The notes: generated from the letters alone by a model not told the origin. 64,000 nt of DNA from Methylobacter sp. (GCF_030680395.1 NZ_JAUXVR010000029.1:62001-126000); one strand, 5' to 3'. Positions 53,360 to 62,524 are shown, counted from the first letter of the stretch. A program made the numbers and translations.

Positions 53360-53656
53360 ATGCATACTGAATACATACTTGAACTGTGTGACACATCAGG
53401 CGAGCATAAACCGGTTGTTCGGTTTAAGTCTTCAGCACCATTTATCGCAGTAAATCTTGGAGACCGCTTCGATGATACAGGTTGGGAAAGGTTAGATGGA
53501 GTTGGCATTATTGCTTCATTAGAACATCCAAAGCGATATACGGTTCATTCAATAAAGCACCACATCGTGTCCAGCGCCGATAAATTGGTTGTGAAATATT
53601 GTTTGAATTTAGAACCCTATATTGGCCCCAGCTCTCCGGTGTGGGGCGATAATTAA
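53360..53656 (+). CDS. Hypothetical protein
   Basis: This 98-residue protein (MHTEYILELCDTSGEHKPVV, RFKSSAPFIAVNLGDRFDDT, then YTVHSIKHHIVSSADKLVVK) looks like a small strand-rich barrel. There is no signal peptide. The family is not recognised and the start signal is weak; the composition suggests a real gene. Confidence 0.5.
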   Translation: MHTEYILELCDTSGEHKPVVRFKSSAPFIAVNLGDRFDDTGWERLDGVGIIASLEHPKRYTVHSIKHHIVSSADKLVVKYCLNLEPYIGPSSPVWGDN

Positions 53657-54165
53657 CAACAATCTAACACCGCAGTCGAGCAATCTTTTCACTATGGGTT
53701 TCAAAGATTCCAAGAGTTTTCATTATTTATATCAAAACAGCACACATTAAATGACATAAAAGTTGAAAAAAATATGGTATTTATCAATACCCACTTTTTC
53801 ACTCATTGTGTCACCTAACAGCTTGCCCATGCAGTCGCGCTCACACTCCTTACCTATATTTATGTAGTTAAAGCTTGCTTTGACTATTCCAAAGAAAGTT
53901 GATCGCCTATCTTAAGACCAAAGATGTTTAAAGAAGCTTAGATTCAACTCATAAGTGCAATCGGCAATCTACGGTGCTAAAAAAACGATTGGGTTTAACG
54001 ATGAGAAATTGTCGAAATTCTGATTCATGTTGCGGTGAATACGTTTTTTATAAAACTGCGTTGACCGAAATTGCTTTTCCCGCTTGTCAATATTAACGAT
54101 GTCAAAACGGTTTGATGTATTATTTAAACTCCTTAGGGCAATCGTCTGGAACAAAGGAGTTGATC
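53657..54165. other. Non-coding gap before msrP
   Basis: These 509 bases are AT-rich with no ORF of coding character, no clear repeat and no RNA gene that I recognise. The msrP promoter must lie at the right end. Confidence 0.5.
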
Positions 54166-55110
54166 ATGTTAATTAAAACCAAATCAAACATCTTAAGCAG
54201 CGAAATTACTGACCGGGCGGTTTTTGAATCCCGACGGGAGTTTATTAAAGCGGCAACCATATTTTCAGCGGGGATTATGTTGCCGAGTTTAGGACATGCA
54301 GAAGCGGGAAAATATGCCGATGTGCCGGTCGGGCCTTATTCCGCAAAATTACCGGTCACCGATCGTGAGGATGTAGCGAATTACACCAATTACTATGAGT
54401 TCTCCTCGAATAAAAAGGATTCGACTGTTTTAGCCAAGGGATTAAAAACCAAGCCGTGGAGTGTGGAAGTTGCAGGCGAGGTGGAAAAGCCGGGTGTTTA
54501 CAATCTGGAAGATATTCTAAAAGATAATCCCGTGCAGGAACGTATTTACCGGTTTCGGTGTGTGGAAGCCTGGTCTATGGTGGTGCCGTGGATAGGCTTT
54601 CCGTTGGGCGACATGTTGAAGCGGTTTAAGCCTACCTCAAAAGCAAAGTTTGTCGAATTTACCACGATTTATAATCCGAAAGTCATGATCGGTCAGCGCT
54701 CCGGCGGCTTAGACTGGCCTTATGTGGAAAGTTTGCGCATCGATGAAGCCATGCATCCGTTAACGATGATGGTCACCGGCATGTACGGCGATGAGCTGCC
54801 TAATCAGAATGGCGCGCCGTTGCGCTTGATTGTGCCGTGGAAATACGGATTCAAGAGCATCAAGGCGATTGTCAAAATACGCTTTATCGAAAATATGCCT
54901 GAAACTGCGTGGCATAAAAGCGCGCCTAATGAGTATGGCTTTTACGCCAATGTTAATCCTGAAGTATCCCATCCCCGGTGGAGTCAACGCCGCGAGCGGG
55001 TGCTGGGCAGCAGTCTCTTTACCCCGAAGCGCGATACCGAAAAGTTTAACGGCTATGGTGCGGAAGTCGCTGCACTTTATTCCGGTATGGATCTGAAAAA
55101 GTATTTTTGA
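54166..55110 (+). CDS. msrP: MsrP, periplasmic methionine sulfoxide reductase catalytic subunit
   Basis: This protein of about 314 residues is the molybdopterin enzyme MsrP (YedY), which repairs oxidised methionines in periplasmic proteins. A Tat signal (SRREFIKAATIFSAGIMLPS) precedes the sulfite-oxidase-like domain with RFRCVEAWSMVVPWIGFPLG, where Cys binds molybdenum, and the C-terminal KYGFKSIKAIVKIRFIENMP. GGAG lies 7 bases before ATG 54166. msrQ overlaps the stop (TGATG). Confidence 0.96.
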   Translation: MLIKTKSNILSSEITDRAVFESRREFIKAATIFSAGIMLPSLGHAEAGKYADVPVGPYSAKLPVTDREDVANYTNYYEFSSNKKDSTVLAKGLKTKPWSVEVAGEVEKPGVYNLEDILKDNPVQERIYRFRCVEAWSMVVPWIGFPLGDMLKRFKPTSKAKFVEFTTIYNPKVMIGQRSGGLDWPYVESLRIDEAMHPLTMMVTGMYGDELPNQNGAPLRLIVPWKYGFKSIKAIVKIRFIENMPETAWHKSAPNEYGFYANVNPEVSHPRWSQRRERVLGSSLFTPKRDTEKFNGYGAEVAALYSGMDLKKYF

Positions 55111-55721
55111 TGTTACCCGGCAAAAAAGGCTGGGCGGCCATAAAAGTTATTGTTTTTTTACTGAGCTTGCTGCCTTTTTTGTTGCTGACCAATGATGCCT
55201 TTAACGATCAGCTTGGCGCTAATCCAGTAGAAGCCCTGCATTTCGGTTTTGGCGATTGGGCTTTGCGGTTTTTGTGCATCGGTTTGGCGCTGTCGCCCAG
55301 TAAAACAATAACCGGGCAGAATTGGCCGATGCGCTTTAGGCGTATGATGGGCTTGTATGCTTTTTTCTACGCCAGTCTGCATTTGCTGGTTTTTATCGTC
55401 CTTGATTTGTCGTTATCCTGGGAGGCATTTAAAGACGAGGTGCCGAAAAGCCCTTATATACTGATGGGCTTGCTGACTTATTCGTTGTTGCTTTCTTTAG
55501 CCGTAACCTCAACAAAAAGAATGCAGAAAAGATTGGGACGAAGCTGGATAAAGCTGCACAAGCTAGTGTATGTGGCGGGAATTACGGCTCTGGTACATTA
55601 TTTTTGGTTGATAAAGTCAGATTATACCGAGCCGTTGATTTACGCTGGGGTGATAGCTGGTTTATTGGCAGTACGTATTGTTGTTTATTTCCGGAGAGCC
55701 GCTAAACTTTTTAGCCTTTAG
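55110..55721 (+). CDS. msrQ: MsrQ, haem-binding membrane subunit
   Basis: This 203-residue membrane protein passes electrons from the quinone pool to MsrP. Six helices are visible, including FRRMMGLYAFFYASLHLLVF and WIKLHKLVYVAGITALVHYF with haem-ligand histidines. Its ATG overlaps the msrP stop as TGATG. The last codons run into a 7-base tandem repeat (TAGCCTT). Confidence 0.95.
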   Translation: MLPGKKGWAAIKVIVFLLSLLPFLLLTNDAFNDQLGANPVEALHFGFGDWALRFLCIGLALSPSKTITGQNWPMRFRRMMGLYAFFYASLHLLVFIVLDLSLSWEAFKDEVPKSPYILMGLLTYSLLLSLAVTSTKRMQKRLGRSWIKLHKLVYVAGITALVHYFWLIKSDYTEPLIYAGVIAGLLAVRIVVYFRRAAKLFSL

Positions 55722-55753
55722 CCTTTAGCCTTTAGCCTTTAGCCTTTAGCCTT
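55712..55753. repeat. Six tandem copies of TAGCCTT
   Basis: This is an exact array of six 7-base units that spans the msrQ stop codon and ends just before the convergent acyP stop. A repeat of this kind is prone to slippage; a change in copy number would not alter msrQ, whose stop is in the second unit. Confidence 0.85.
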
Positions 55754-56023
55754 TTACTTTACTTCAAAAGACGTCAACAATTCACCAGGTTGAAGTTCAG
55801 TAATTTCAACATGATCGACACGGGCGGTTATAGGACCTTTGTGGCACCATTTGATAAACTTTTCAATGGCCATGCTTCCTGCCTCGGCGATGATTTCAAC
55901 CCGGCCATCCGGAAGGTTTTTGACGCTGCCTTTTATAGCAAAATGTTTGGCTTTGTTCTGGGTGAAAAGGCGAAAGTAAACGCCTTGAACTCGACCGGAA
56001 ACCAGGATTTTAACTTTACGCAT
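55754..56023 (-). CDS. acyP: Acylphosphatase
   Basis: This protein of about 89 residues hydrolyses acylphosphates. The family motifs KILVSGRVQGVYFRLFTQNK (catalytic Arg) and GSVKNLPDGRVEIIAEAGSM (catalytic Asn) are present. The ATG at 56023 overlaps the rlmKL stop by one base (TGATG), so it is translated after rlmKL. Confidence 0.95.
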   Translation of the reverse strand: MRKVKILVSGRVQGVYFRLFTQNKAKHFAIKGSVKNLPDGRVEIIAEAGSMAIEKFIKWCHKGPITARVDHVEITELQPGELLTSFEVK

Positions 56024-58347
56024 CACTCTTGAATTCTCCAGCAATAATGAATTTTTGGGTTACGGGCAAAATCTTCCGGAATAGTTGCCGCACTGATGTC
56101 TTCTACAATTAAATCAGACAATGCCTGCTTGTCGATTTTAAAACGCCTGAAATTAGTGGAGAAGTATAGGACACCTCCCGGCGACAGCAAAGAAACTGCG
56201 TTATTGATCAGTTGCACATGGTCAGCTTGTATATCGAACACGGCGTCCATCCGTTTCGAATTGGAAAAAGTGGGCGGATCAAGAAAAATTAAATCGTAGT
56301 GTCTGTTAGCCAGCTGAGCTTCAATGGTTAGCCATTCCAGACAGTCCGCTTGTATAAATTCATGCGCCCCTTCGTTGGCGTTCAGTGCCATGTTCTTTTT
56401 TGCCCAGTTGATATAGGTATTGGACATGTCGACTGTCGTCGTTGATTTGGCCCCACCCATTGCCGCATGGACCGTCGCGCTGCCGGTATAGGCAAACAGG
56501 TTTAAAAAGCTTTTATCTTTGGCTTGTTTTTGAATTAACATCCGAATCGGCCGGTGATCAAGGAATAATCCGGTATCCAGATAATCTTCAAAATTCACCA
56601 GTAATTTACAGCCGCCTTCCTCAATGATGTGAAATCGGCCCTGATCATCGTGTTTTTCGTATTGATCGGTGCTTTTTTGCTTGCGGCGTATTTTCAGGAA
56701 AACCTGCTCGCGATTGACGCCGAGGACGCGGGGGATTTCGGCCAGTAGCCCCGCCAGGCGCTGATCGGCTTTGTGTTGATCGATGCTTTTGGGCGGTTCG
56801 TATTCCTGTACATTGATCCAGATTTGATCGCCTACAGGGATGTAGGCGAGGGGCGTGAGCTGGGAGCGGCAAGCTTCGCCTTGATAAATATCGACGGCAA
56901 CCGCGTATTCGGGCAAATCGGCATCGTAGACCCGATAGCAGGTGATGCGATTTTGCTTGGCCCAATTGGACAGTTTTTTCAGGTTCTTTTTGAGCCGGTT
57001 GGCGAACATTTCCGCTCCCAGCTCACTTATATTCCGGTCGGCAAGCGTGTCGGCGCTGGTGGTTTCGGGTTGCTGTGTAGTGCTGGTCTGGGTTGCTTGA
57101 GCAATCCGCTGTTCCTGAATTTTGCTGGTTTCAATCGCCTGAGTAATGCGTTCTTCCTGTGTTCTGGCTTTGGGGATGAAAAAATTGCGTTCTTCAATAT
57201 CCAGCCGTAACAGTTTGCATTCAAGCGCGCCGTTAAACAGGGTAATCGGTTTTTGCGAGCGTATGCCCAAACGAAAGCCCAGTTCCGGGTTGCTGATGAT
57301 CATCGCGGCTTTCCAACCGGTAAAATGCGCCTTGAGTGATTCGCCGAATTTTTTGTATAACTCGGCCGTTTCCTGCTCGTCGCCCAAGCGTTCGCCGTAA
57401 GGAGGGTTACAGATCAACAGGCCGGGGTTCCAGCTTTCGGCGGGTTCCGCGTCTTCAATATCGCGGCGCTCAACATGAATCTTATTTTGCAGACCGGCAT
57501 TGGCGATATGCGCCAGAGCAGTGTTGACGGTATGGCGATTTTGATCGAAGCCCACAATAACCGGCAGTTTTTCCAGGCCGATTTTTTTGCGCTGTTCGGC
57601 TTCCGCGCGTAATTTTTTCCAGCATTGCGCATCGTGTTTTTTCCAGCCGGTAAAGCCGAAATAATCGCGCAGCAAACCCGGCGCATAATCGGCGGCGATC
57701 ATTGCGCCTTCCAACAGCAGGGTTCCTGAGCCGCACATCGGGTCGATTAATGACCCTTGTTGTTTGGCGATTTGGGGCCAGCCGCTACGCAGTAACATGG
57801 CAGCCGCAAGGTTTTCCTTCATCGGTGCTTTGATATTGACATCCCGATAACCGCGGCGATGCAGACTTTCGCCGGATAGGTCGAGGCTCAACTGAGCATT
57901 TTCGCCATTCAAATACACATTGATGCGGATATTGGGTTGTTCGGTATTGATGCTGGGTCGGGTTTGAAACCTTGCCCGCATCTGATCGACGATGGCGTCT
58001 TTAACTTTTAATGCGCCAAAGTGGGTGTTGTTAATCGCCGCTGAGTTTTTCGCGCTGAACGAGACGGCAAAGCTGTCTTCAGGATTAATATGCTCAAACC
58101 AGTCGATTTTTTGTACGCCGTTATACAAGTCTTCCTGGGTTTTTACCTCGAAAGAGCTCAGCACCAGTAAAATCCGATTTGCTGTTCTTGACCACAGGCA
58201 GGCCCGATAGGCGGTTTCCAAGTCTCCCTGAAAAGAGACGCCGGCTAGAGTGGCCTTGATATTGTTGACGCCGAGTGCTTGGAGTTCATCGGTAAGGATG
58301 GTTTCCATCGCCTTGGGCGTTGTAGCAAATAATTGGTAAGTGGGCAT
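56023..58347 (-). CDS. rlmL: Bifunctional 23S rRNA methyltransferase RlmKL
   Basis: This 774-residue fusion enzyme methylates 23S rRNA G2445 (RlmL half) and G2069 (RlmK half). It has an N-terminal THUMP domain, LICNPPYGERLGDEQETAEL in the first catalytic domain (NPPY), and LIFLDPPTFSNSKRMDAVFD in the second. It is about 70 residues longer than the E. coli enzyme, mostly from a low-complexity linker around residues 395-450 with repeated ERITQAIETSKIQEQRIAQA-type units. acyP follows immediately. Confidence 0.96.
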   Translation of the reverse strand: MPTYQLFATTPKAMETILTDELQALGVNNIKATLAGVSFQGDLETAYRACLWSRTANRILLVLSSFEVKTQEDLYNGVQKIDWFEHINPEDSFAVSFSAKNSAAINNTHFGALKVKDAIVDQMRARFQTRPSINTEQPNIRINVYLNGENAQLSLDLSGESLHRRGYRDVNIKAPMKENLAAAMLLRSGWPQIAKQQGSLIDPMCGSGTLLLEGAMIAADYAPGLLRDYFGFTGWKKHDAQCWKKLRAEAEQRKKIGLEKLPVIVGFDQNRHTVNTALAHIANAGLQNKIHVERRDIEDAEPAESWNPGLLICNPPYGERLGDEQETAELYKKFGESLKAHFTGWKAAMIISNPELGFRLGIRSQKPITLFNGALECKLLRLDIEERNFFIPKARTQEERITQAIETSKIQEQRIAQATQTSTTQQPETTSADTLADRNISELGAEMFANRLKKNLKKLSNWAKQNRITCYRVYDADLPEYAVAVDIYQGEACRSQLTPLAYIPVGDQIWINVQEYEPPKSIDQHKADQRLAGLLAEIPRVLGVNREQVFLKIRRKQKSTDQYEKHDDQGRFHIIEEGGCKLLVNFEDYLDTGLFLDHRPIRMLIQKQAKDKSFLNLFAYTGSATVHAAMGGAKSTTTVDMSNTYINWAKKNMALNANEGAHEFIQADCLEWLTIEAQLANRHYDLIFLDPPTFSNSKRMDAVFDIQADHVQLINNAVSLLSPGGVLYFSTNFRRFKIDKQALSDLIVEDISAATIPEDFARNPKIHYCWRIQE

Positions 58348-58385
58348 AAGAGCTTAGGCAAAAGGCGAAAGGCTAAGGGCAAAAT

Positions 58386-58439
58386 GTCCAAAGCCAGCTT
58401 TGGACTCCTTTAACGCTGGAGTTCAAAGCCGGCTTTGAA
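58386..58439. repeat. Two intergenic palindromes
   Basis: GTCCAAAGCCAGCTTTGGAC (58386-58405) and TTCAAAGCCGGCTTTGAA (58422-58439) are related palindromes, arranged in tandem between the FKBP and rlmKL genes. They probably belong to one dispersed repeat family and could end transcription of the FKBP gene. Confidence 0.65.
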
Positions 58440-58534
58440 TAGTCGGAACGGATGATCGGGTACTGTTTAAGGCTGAGCGGTAGATGCAAAGCAACGGTTT
58501 TTTGTCCTTCGCCTTGCGCCTTTAGCCTGCTTTC

Positions 58535-59017
58535 TTACTGAATTTTAATCAGCTCAACATCGAAGATCAATGCAGCGTTCGGGCCGATTGCACGACCTGC
58601 ACCTTGTTCGCCATAAGCAAGTTCTGACGGGATATAAAAACGGTATTTGGCGCCTTCTTTCATTAACTGCACGCCTTCTGTCCATCCGGCGATGACTCTG
58701 TTTAGCGGGAATGTGGCTGGTTCGCCGCGGCTGTAAGAGCTGTCGAACTCTTCGCCGTCAAGGGTTGTGCCTTTGTAATGTACGGTAACGTTATCGGTGG
58801 CTGAAGGTGAAGCAGTGCCGGTTCCGGGTGTTAATACTTCGTATTGCAAGCCGGTTGCAGTTGTTACTATATTGGGTTTTTTAGCGTTTTCTGCAAGAAA
58901 GGCTGTTCCTGCGGCTTTATTTTCTGCGGGGGTGGTGGCATTGGCCATTGAAAACATAGTAAATCCTATAAGAAGAACGGTGACGATTGAAAGAACTTTA
59001 GTTTGAATTTTTCTCAC
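58535..59017 (-). CDS. FKBP-type peptidyl-prolyl isomerase
   Basis: This 160-residue secreted FKBP has a signal peptide (LSIVTVLLIGFTMFSMANA), a short spacer (NKAAGTAFLAENAKK) and the FKBP domain with VHYKGTTLDGEEFDSSYSRG, TFPLNRVIAGWTEGVQLMKE, YRFYIPSELAYGEQGAGRAI. It accelerates proline isomerisation in the periplasm. It is shorter than FkpA because the N-terminal dimerisation arm is minimal. Confidence 0.94.
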   Translation of the reverse strand: MRKIQTKVLSIVTVLLIGFTMFSMANATTPAENKAAGTAFLAENAKKPNIVTTATGLQYEVLTPGTGTASPSATDNVTVHYKGTTLDGEEFDSSYSRGEPATFPLNRVIAGWTEGVQLMKEGAKYRFYIPSELAYGEQGAGRAIGPNAALIFDVELIKIQ

Positions 59018-59055
59018 GACTTATCCTTTATTGTTAACGTAGAATCGATAGTTTA

Positions 59056-59652
59056 TCAAAAAAACCAGCCTTTGTTTTCTAAATCGCTTTGGCATCCGCT
59101 TAATTGGCTTTGAAATAGTTTTGCCCGTTTGGCTACTTTGTTGGCAATCTGTACGAGTCCTGCTTTTTGTAAATAACTTTTGCGCTGATAACCGCCATGT
59201 CCTTCATGATAGGCGAGGTATAAGTTTTTGGTATCCAGCTTCGATATGCCCAGCCGGGTGTGGCTGATGTTGCAATACCAGCCGATGAAATCAGTAGCAT
59301 CTGCAAATTCATCGCGATCCGCCCCCCAACTGCCTGCCTTGTCCTGATAACTGTCCCAGGTTTCATCTTTGGCTTGGGCATAGCCATAGGCGCTGCTGGC
59401 TCGGGGCAAGGGAATAAACCCCAGCAGCCAAGGGCGCGGCGGTTGCGCATCGGCGACAAAGTGCGACTCCTGATGCATGATTGCCATTTGAATGTGAATG
59501 GGTACGCCCCATTTCTTAAATGAGCTTTTAGCGTCATCGTACCAGTCATCTTTTTCCCTGAAAGTAGAGCATATATTGTCACTGTTTTTAGGCGTGAGTG
59601 CCGTACAGGCGGTCAGGGACAATAGCAAGAGCAGGATTAATGGCTTTTTCAT
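59056..59652 (-). CDS. Lipoprotein with lysozyme-like fold
   Basis: This protein of about 198 residues has a lipobox LSLTAC and a transglycosylase-like core: IQMAIMHQESHFVADAQPPR (catalytic Glu in HQES) and SSAYGYAQAKDETWDSYQDK, then LYLAYHEGHGGYQRKSYL. It probably cleaves or binds peptidoglycan from the outer membrane. ATG 59652 begins the signal peptide; upstream in-frame codons are not part of it. Confidence 0.85.
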   Translation of the reverse strand: MKKPLILLLLLSLTACTALTPKNSDNICSTFREKDDWYDDAKSSFKKWGVPIHIQMAIMHQESHFVADAQPPRPWLLGFIPLPRASSAYGYAQAKDETWDSYQDKAGSWGADRDEFADATDFIGWYCNISHTRLGISKLDTKNLYLAYHEGHGGYQRKSYLQKAGLVQIANKVAKRAKLFQSQLSGCQSDLENKGWFF

Positions 59653-59829
59653 AATGCGGTGCGTTGTGTAGGATTCAGATATTGTGGGCAATCCCGTTCG
59701 ACAAACTCAGGACAGGAAAAATAATTGCAATGAAAAGAAAAAATATAACACAGACACTATAATTGCACGAGGTAGCCTTATACAGTATTTAAACAGCAAG
59801 ATAAATAGATAATCAGAGAGGAAAGTTAG

Positions 59830-60447
59830 ATGAATTTAGATTTAAACCGGCCTTATCGAAAAAATTTAATGTCGCATGGTCTGATTTATATGGGGGAAGA
59901 AGAGCAGGAAATCACTATTAAAGATCTTTCATTAACCGGTGTGCTTGCAGAATTAAAACCTGATCAGGCGGGTAGAGATGTCAAAGATATTTTTAATATG
60001 CTGTCTGCATCGACCACGATAGATTTGTATCTTCCGGAAATGCGCTTGGCTGGTGAAGCCGAGGTAGTCAGGGTTGATATGCTTAATAATCATATATTGT
60101 TAGCACTGGAATTTAGAAATGTTACCTATGACGTTGATAATCAACTATACAAGAGAAAAGTGCATAGAAAAAACATGACAGCTTCAGGCAGAATCCTGCT
60201 AAATGGTGCATATCGCGAATTTAATACCGTCAATGTTTCGGTGGACGGGTTAATGGTTACGCTTGCTGAATCCGTCGCTGTTGAAGCCGGTGAGATAACC
60301 GTGTTTGAATTTGAGCGGTTGGGTCTGGACGGCGAGATTAAGGTGGTATGGGTTGAGCGTACTGCCGATGCAGGAACATTGCTCGGCTTGCAATATGTAC
60401 ATATGGAAAAAACGGAGATTAAGGGGATACCCAGTTTTGCCCGTTAA
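59830..60447 (+). CDS. Tandem PilZ-domain protein
   Basis: This 205-residue protein shows two similar halves. The first starts RPYRKNLMSHGLIYMGEEEQ with IKDLSLTGVLAEL; the second starts KRKVHRKNMTASGRILLNGA with VNVSVDGLMVTL. Each has the RxxR and DxSxxG-like pattern of PilZ c-di-GMP receptors, the second reading VSVDG in place of DxSxxG. Its 3' end overlaps the convergent alpha/beta-hydrolase by 29 bases. It could be an effector for the c-di-GMP enzymes at 23-27 kb. Confidence 0.7.
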   Translation: MNLDLNRPYRKNLMSHGLIYMGEEEQEITIKDLSLTGVLAELKPDQAGRDVKDIFNMLSASTTIDLYLPEMRLAGEAEVVRVDMLNNHILLALEFRNVTYDVDNQLYKRKVHRKNMTASGRILLNGAYREFNTVNVSVDGLMVTLAESVAVEAGEITVFEFERLGLDGEIKVVWVERTADAGTLLGLQYVHMEKTEIKGIPSFAR

Positions 60448-61240
60448 CAAACTGCATAACCTCTTGCCACCACGGAAGCTCTTTATTTAGCGGTAGGGTG
60501 TTATGACCCGCGCCTTTAAATGTCCAGAGTTTCTTGTTATGGTGCAGTGACTCGAACAGCTTTAAGCTGTATTTATTGGGGATGATTTCATCCGCTTCCG
60601 CGATCAAAATCGCAGCGTTACCCGAGTAATTTTGCAGATTTTTAATATTGTCGAAGTTATCGCGGATCAGCCATTTGGCAAGAAAAAACCAGTAATGGTG
60701 TTGCGCAACATCGGCCATGCTGCTAAACGGCGTGATCAGGACAATGCCTTTAACCGGAACCTGCCCGCTCTGCACAATGCCGCTGACCACGCCTCCTCCG
60801 ATTGATTCCCCCCACAGAAAAACAGGTTCGCCAAAGTCGTTTAACGCCTGTTTTGCAGTTTGGACGCCGTCCGAAACCAATGCAGCTTCCGATGGCGCGC
60901 CGTTTCTGGCGGCATAGCCAGGATATTCGGCCAGGATCACCCGGTAACCTTGTTTTTCCAACGCGTCCAGATAATAAGTCCGGTCGGTTGCAGAACCTGC
61001 ATTGCCGTGAAAAACGATAACCGTGCCCTTGTTGTTTGGTTGGGATGTGTTAGAGACCAGTCCCCGATAATCATCCGCTGACGGCCAGAGTTTCAGGTCG
61101 GCTTGATCGGCCAATTGTTGTTGGTCTTCGATCGAATACGTATCGGGGAAATAGATCATTTTTCGTTGGAATAGAAAAACTATCAGCAGGAGCAGTAAGT
61201 AGGTCAGCAGTATTGAAAGCATAGGTTTAAATGTTGGCAT
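60419..61240 (-). CDS. Alpha/beta-hydrolase of the Bem46 type
   Basis: This 273-residue protein has an N-terminal membrane anchor (LLTYLLLLLIVFLF), VIVFHGNAGSATDRTYYLDA, the nucleophile elbow LWGESIGGGVVSG and the acid and His segments (EADEIIPNKYSLKLF, KGAGHNTLPL). It resembles YqkD/Bem46-like serine hydrolases. The substrate is unknown. It overlaps the PilZ gene at the 3' end. Confidence 0.88.
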   Translation of the reverse strand: MPTFKPMLSILLTYLLLLLIVFLFQRKMIYFPDTYSIEDQQQLADQADLKLWPSADDYRGLVSNTSQPNNKGTVIVFHGNAGSATDRTYYLDALEKQGYRVILAEYPGYAARNGAPSEAALVSDGVQTAKQALNDFGEPVFLWGESIGGGVVSGIVQSGQVPVKGIVLITPFSSMADVAQHHYWFFLAKWLIRDNFDNIKNLQNYSGNAAILIAEADEIIPNKYSLKLFESLHHNKKLWTFKGAGHNTLPLNKELPWWQEVMQFVNGQNWVSP

Positions 61241-61246
61241 TTTTTG

Positions 61247-61564
61247 TTAGCTGGAGCCTTGTATCCGATCATCCAGCAAGTACTTCCGGAGTTGCCTCTC
61301 TCCCCGCATAACATAAACTATGTAGACCTTGTCTTGACCGACACGATATAAGATTCGGCAGGGGCCAACGATGATTTCACGATACTTTGAGTGCTCTAAT
61401 TCTGGAGGTATACGGCCTGATTCAGGAAACTGTTCAAGACGGTCAACACTGGAAAATACCTGTTTAACCAAGCGGCCCGCCGCATCTGGTTTATCAAGTG
61501 CAATGTATTCGGCAATTTCATTCAAGTCTAATAAGGCCGGCTCGGTCCAGATTATTTGAGCCAT
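61247..61564 (-). CDS. RelE/ParE-family toxin
   Basis: This 105-residue RelE/ParE-type toxin has IIWTEPALLDLNEIAEYIAL, DAAGRLVKQVFSSVDRLEQF, YREIIVGPCRILYRVGQDKV and YIVYVMRGERQLRKYLL. It overlaps the Phd-type antitoxin (61552-61809) by 13 bases, as usual in ParDE/Phd-like pairs, and lies beside three other antitoxin or toxin genes. Confidence 0.9.
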   Translation of the reverse strand: MAQIIWTEPALLDLNEIAEYIALDKPDAAGRLVKQVFSSVDRLEQFPESGRIPPELEHSKYREIIVGPCRILYRVGQDKVYIVYVMRGERQLRKYLLDDRIQGSS

Positions 61565-61809
61565 TTGCCCATTTTCTCTTTCGCTTCCGATTGGCTATAG
61601 GTGCGATTTTCCAAAATGGCCGATTCCCCTCTCGCTATACCTTCAAGAAGACGCATACGACTTTGCATAAGCTCATAATCATCGACATCTACCAGATAGG
61701 CCGACGGTTGACCGTGCTCGGTTATTAAAACAGGCTCTTTGGACTCGTGCAGTTCGGCAAGAATTTTAGTGGCCTGACGTTTAAGAGTGGTGACGAGTTC
61801 TATTTTCAT
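61552..61809 (-). CDS. Phd/YefM-family antitoxin
   Basis: This 85-residue protein has LVTTLKRQATKILAELHESK, EPVLITEHGQPSAYLVDVDD and YELMQSRMRLLEGIARGESA, the Phd/YefM pattern: N-terminal DNA-binding segment, then helix that wraps the toxin. It is the partner of the RelE/ParE gene at 61247-61564. Confidence 0.92.
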   Translation of the reverse strand: MKIELVTTLKRQATKILAELHESKEPVLITEHGQPSAYLVDVDDYELMQSRMRLLEGIARGESAILENRTYSQSEAKEKMGKWLK

Positions 61810-61816
61810 AAAAAGC

Positions 61817-62044
61817 CTAATGGGGTTGTTTGTTCACGATTCTCTGGTAGACATCATCCCACGGAGAGCCTGATTCAGGGCTTTGGTGATACTTTTCCAG
61901 CCGCTCATCAATTATGCTTTTCTCCTCGTCGGTCAGTTCAATAGAAGATGCTTTTGCAGTTATCGTATCCCAGATGTCTTCTATCAATTGAATCCTTTCA
62001 TGTATTGATAATTCAAGAGTATCTGCTGCGGTTATTTTGCTCAT
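61817..62044 (-). CDS. Addiction-module antitoxin (CHP02574 type), possibly orphan
   Basis: This protein of about 75 residues is like the antitoxins at 22502 and 22947: LSIHERIQLIEDIWDTITAK, ELTDEEKSIIDERLEKYHQS, SPWDDVYQRIV. The ATG at 62044 is preferred. The gene directly after it on the minus strand is the Phd antitoxin, so its own toxin may be missing. Confidence 0.8.
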   Translation of the reverse strand: MSKITAADTLELSIHERIQLIEDIWDTITAKASSIELTDEEKSIIDERLEKYHQSPESGSPWDDVYQRIVNKQPH

Positions 62045-62197
62045 ATTCTGGTTCCCATTTTCGCCATATGAATAACCTCTATATCGCCACACTCGTAGGA
62101 AAGTAGGCCAGAATAAGGCCACCCAAGCGTAGCGCGAGGTGGCGTTTCCAGCTTACGAATCAATGAGGTCGTACTCGATTGGTTTGCAATACTTATA

Positions 62198-62524
62198 TTA
62201 CAAAAGTCGCTGGACATCCGCGCTTTCGCTGTGAGGACGAACAGTAACATGCACGTCAACATCCTGATCGAGACGTTTAAGGATTGTCATAAGCCGGTCA
62301 ATGGTGAAGCGGTCGAGCTTGGTTTTACGGATGCGTGAAAAGTCAGCGGCGGCAATGCCGGTCAGTTCTTCTGCTTTACGCACTGTGTAGGCGCAGTCAT
62401 CAAGAACACCGATAATTTCTGCGGCCAACAATGCTTTCAGTTGTTCAACTGCGGCATTGGGGTGGCCGAAGTCGGCAAATACGTTGCCACTGCCACGGAT
62501 AATTTCAAAAGGTTCGTCATTCAT
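62198..62524 (-). CDS. XRE-type antitoxin (HigA2-like)
   Basis: This 108-residue Cro/C1-type protein contains GSGNVFADFGHPNAAVEQLK, ALLAAEIIGVLDDCAYTVRK, AEELTGIAAADFSRIRKTKL, DRFTIDRLMTILKRLDQDVD. The helix-turn-helix is at about 45-70. It overlaps the toxin gene (62521-62868) by ATGA. It represses and neutralises its partner. Confidence 0.9.
   Translation of the reverse strand: MNDEPFEIIRGSGNVFADFGHPNAAVEQLKALLAAEIIGVLDDCAYTVRKAEELTGIAAADFSRIRKTKLDRFTIDRLMTILKRLDQDVDVHVTVRPHSESADVQRLL

Noticed and set aside
62041-62262. Minus-strand open frame ending in ECGDIEVIHMAKMGTRI, looking like a toxin tail
   Set aside because: The frame overlaps two annotated antitoxin genes and has no start signal; resemblance to RelE tails is too weak.
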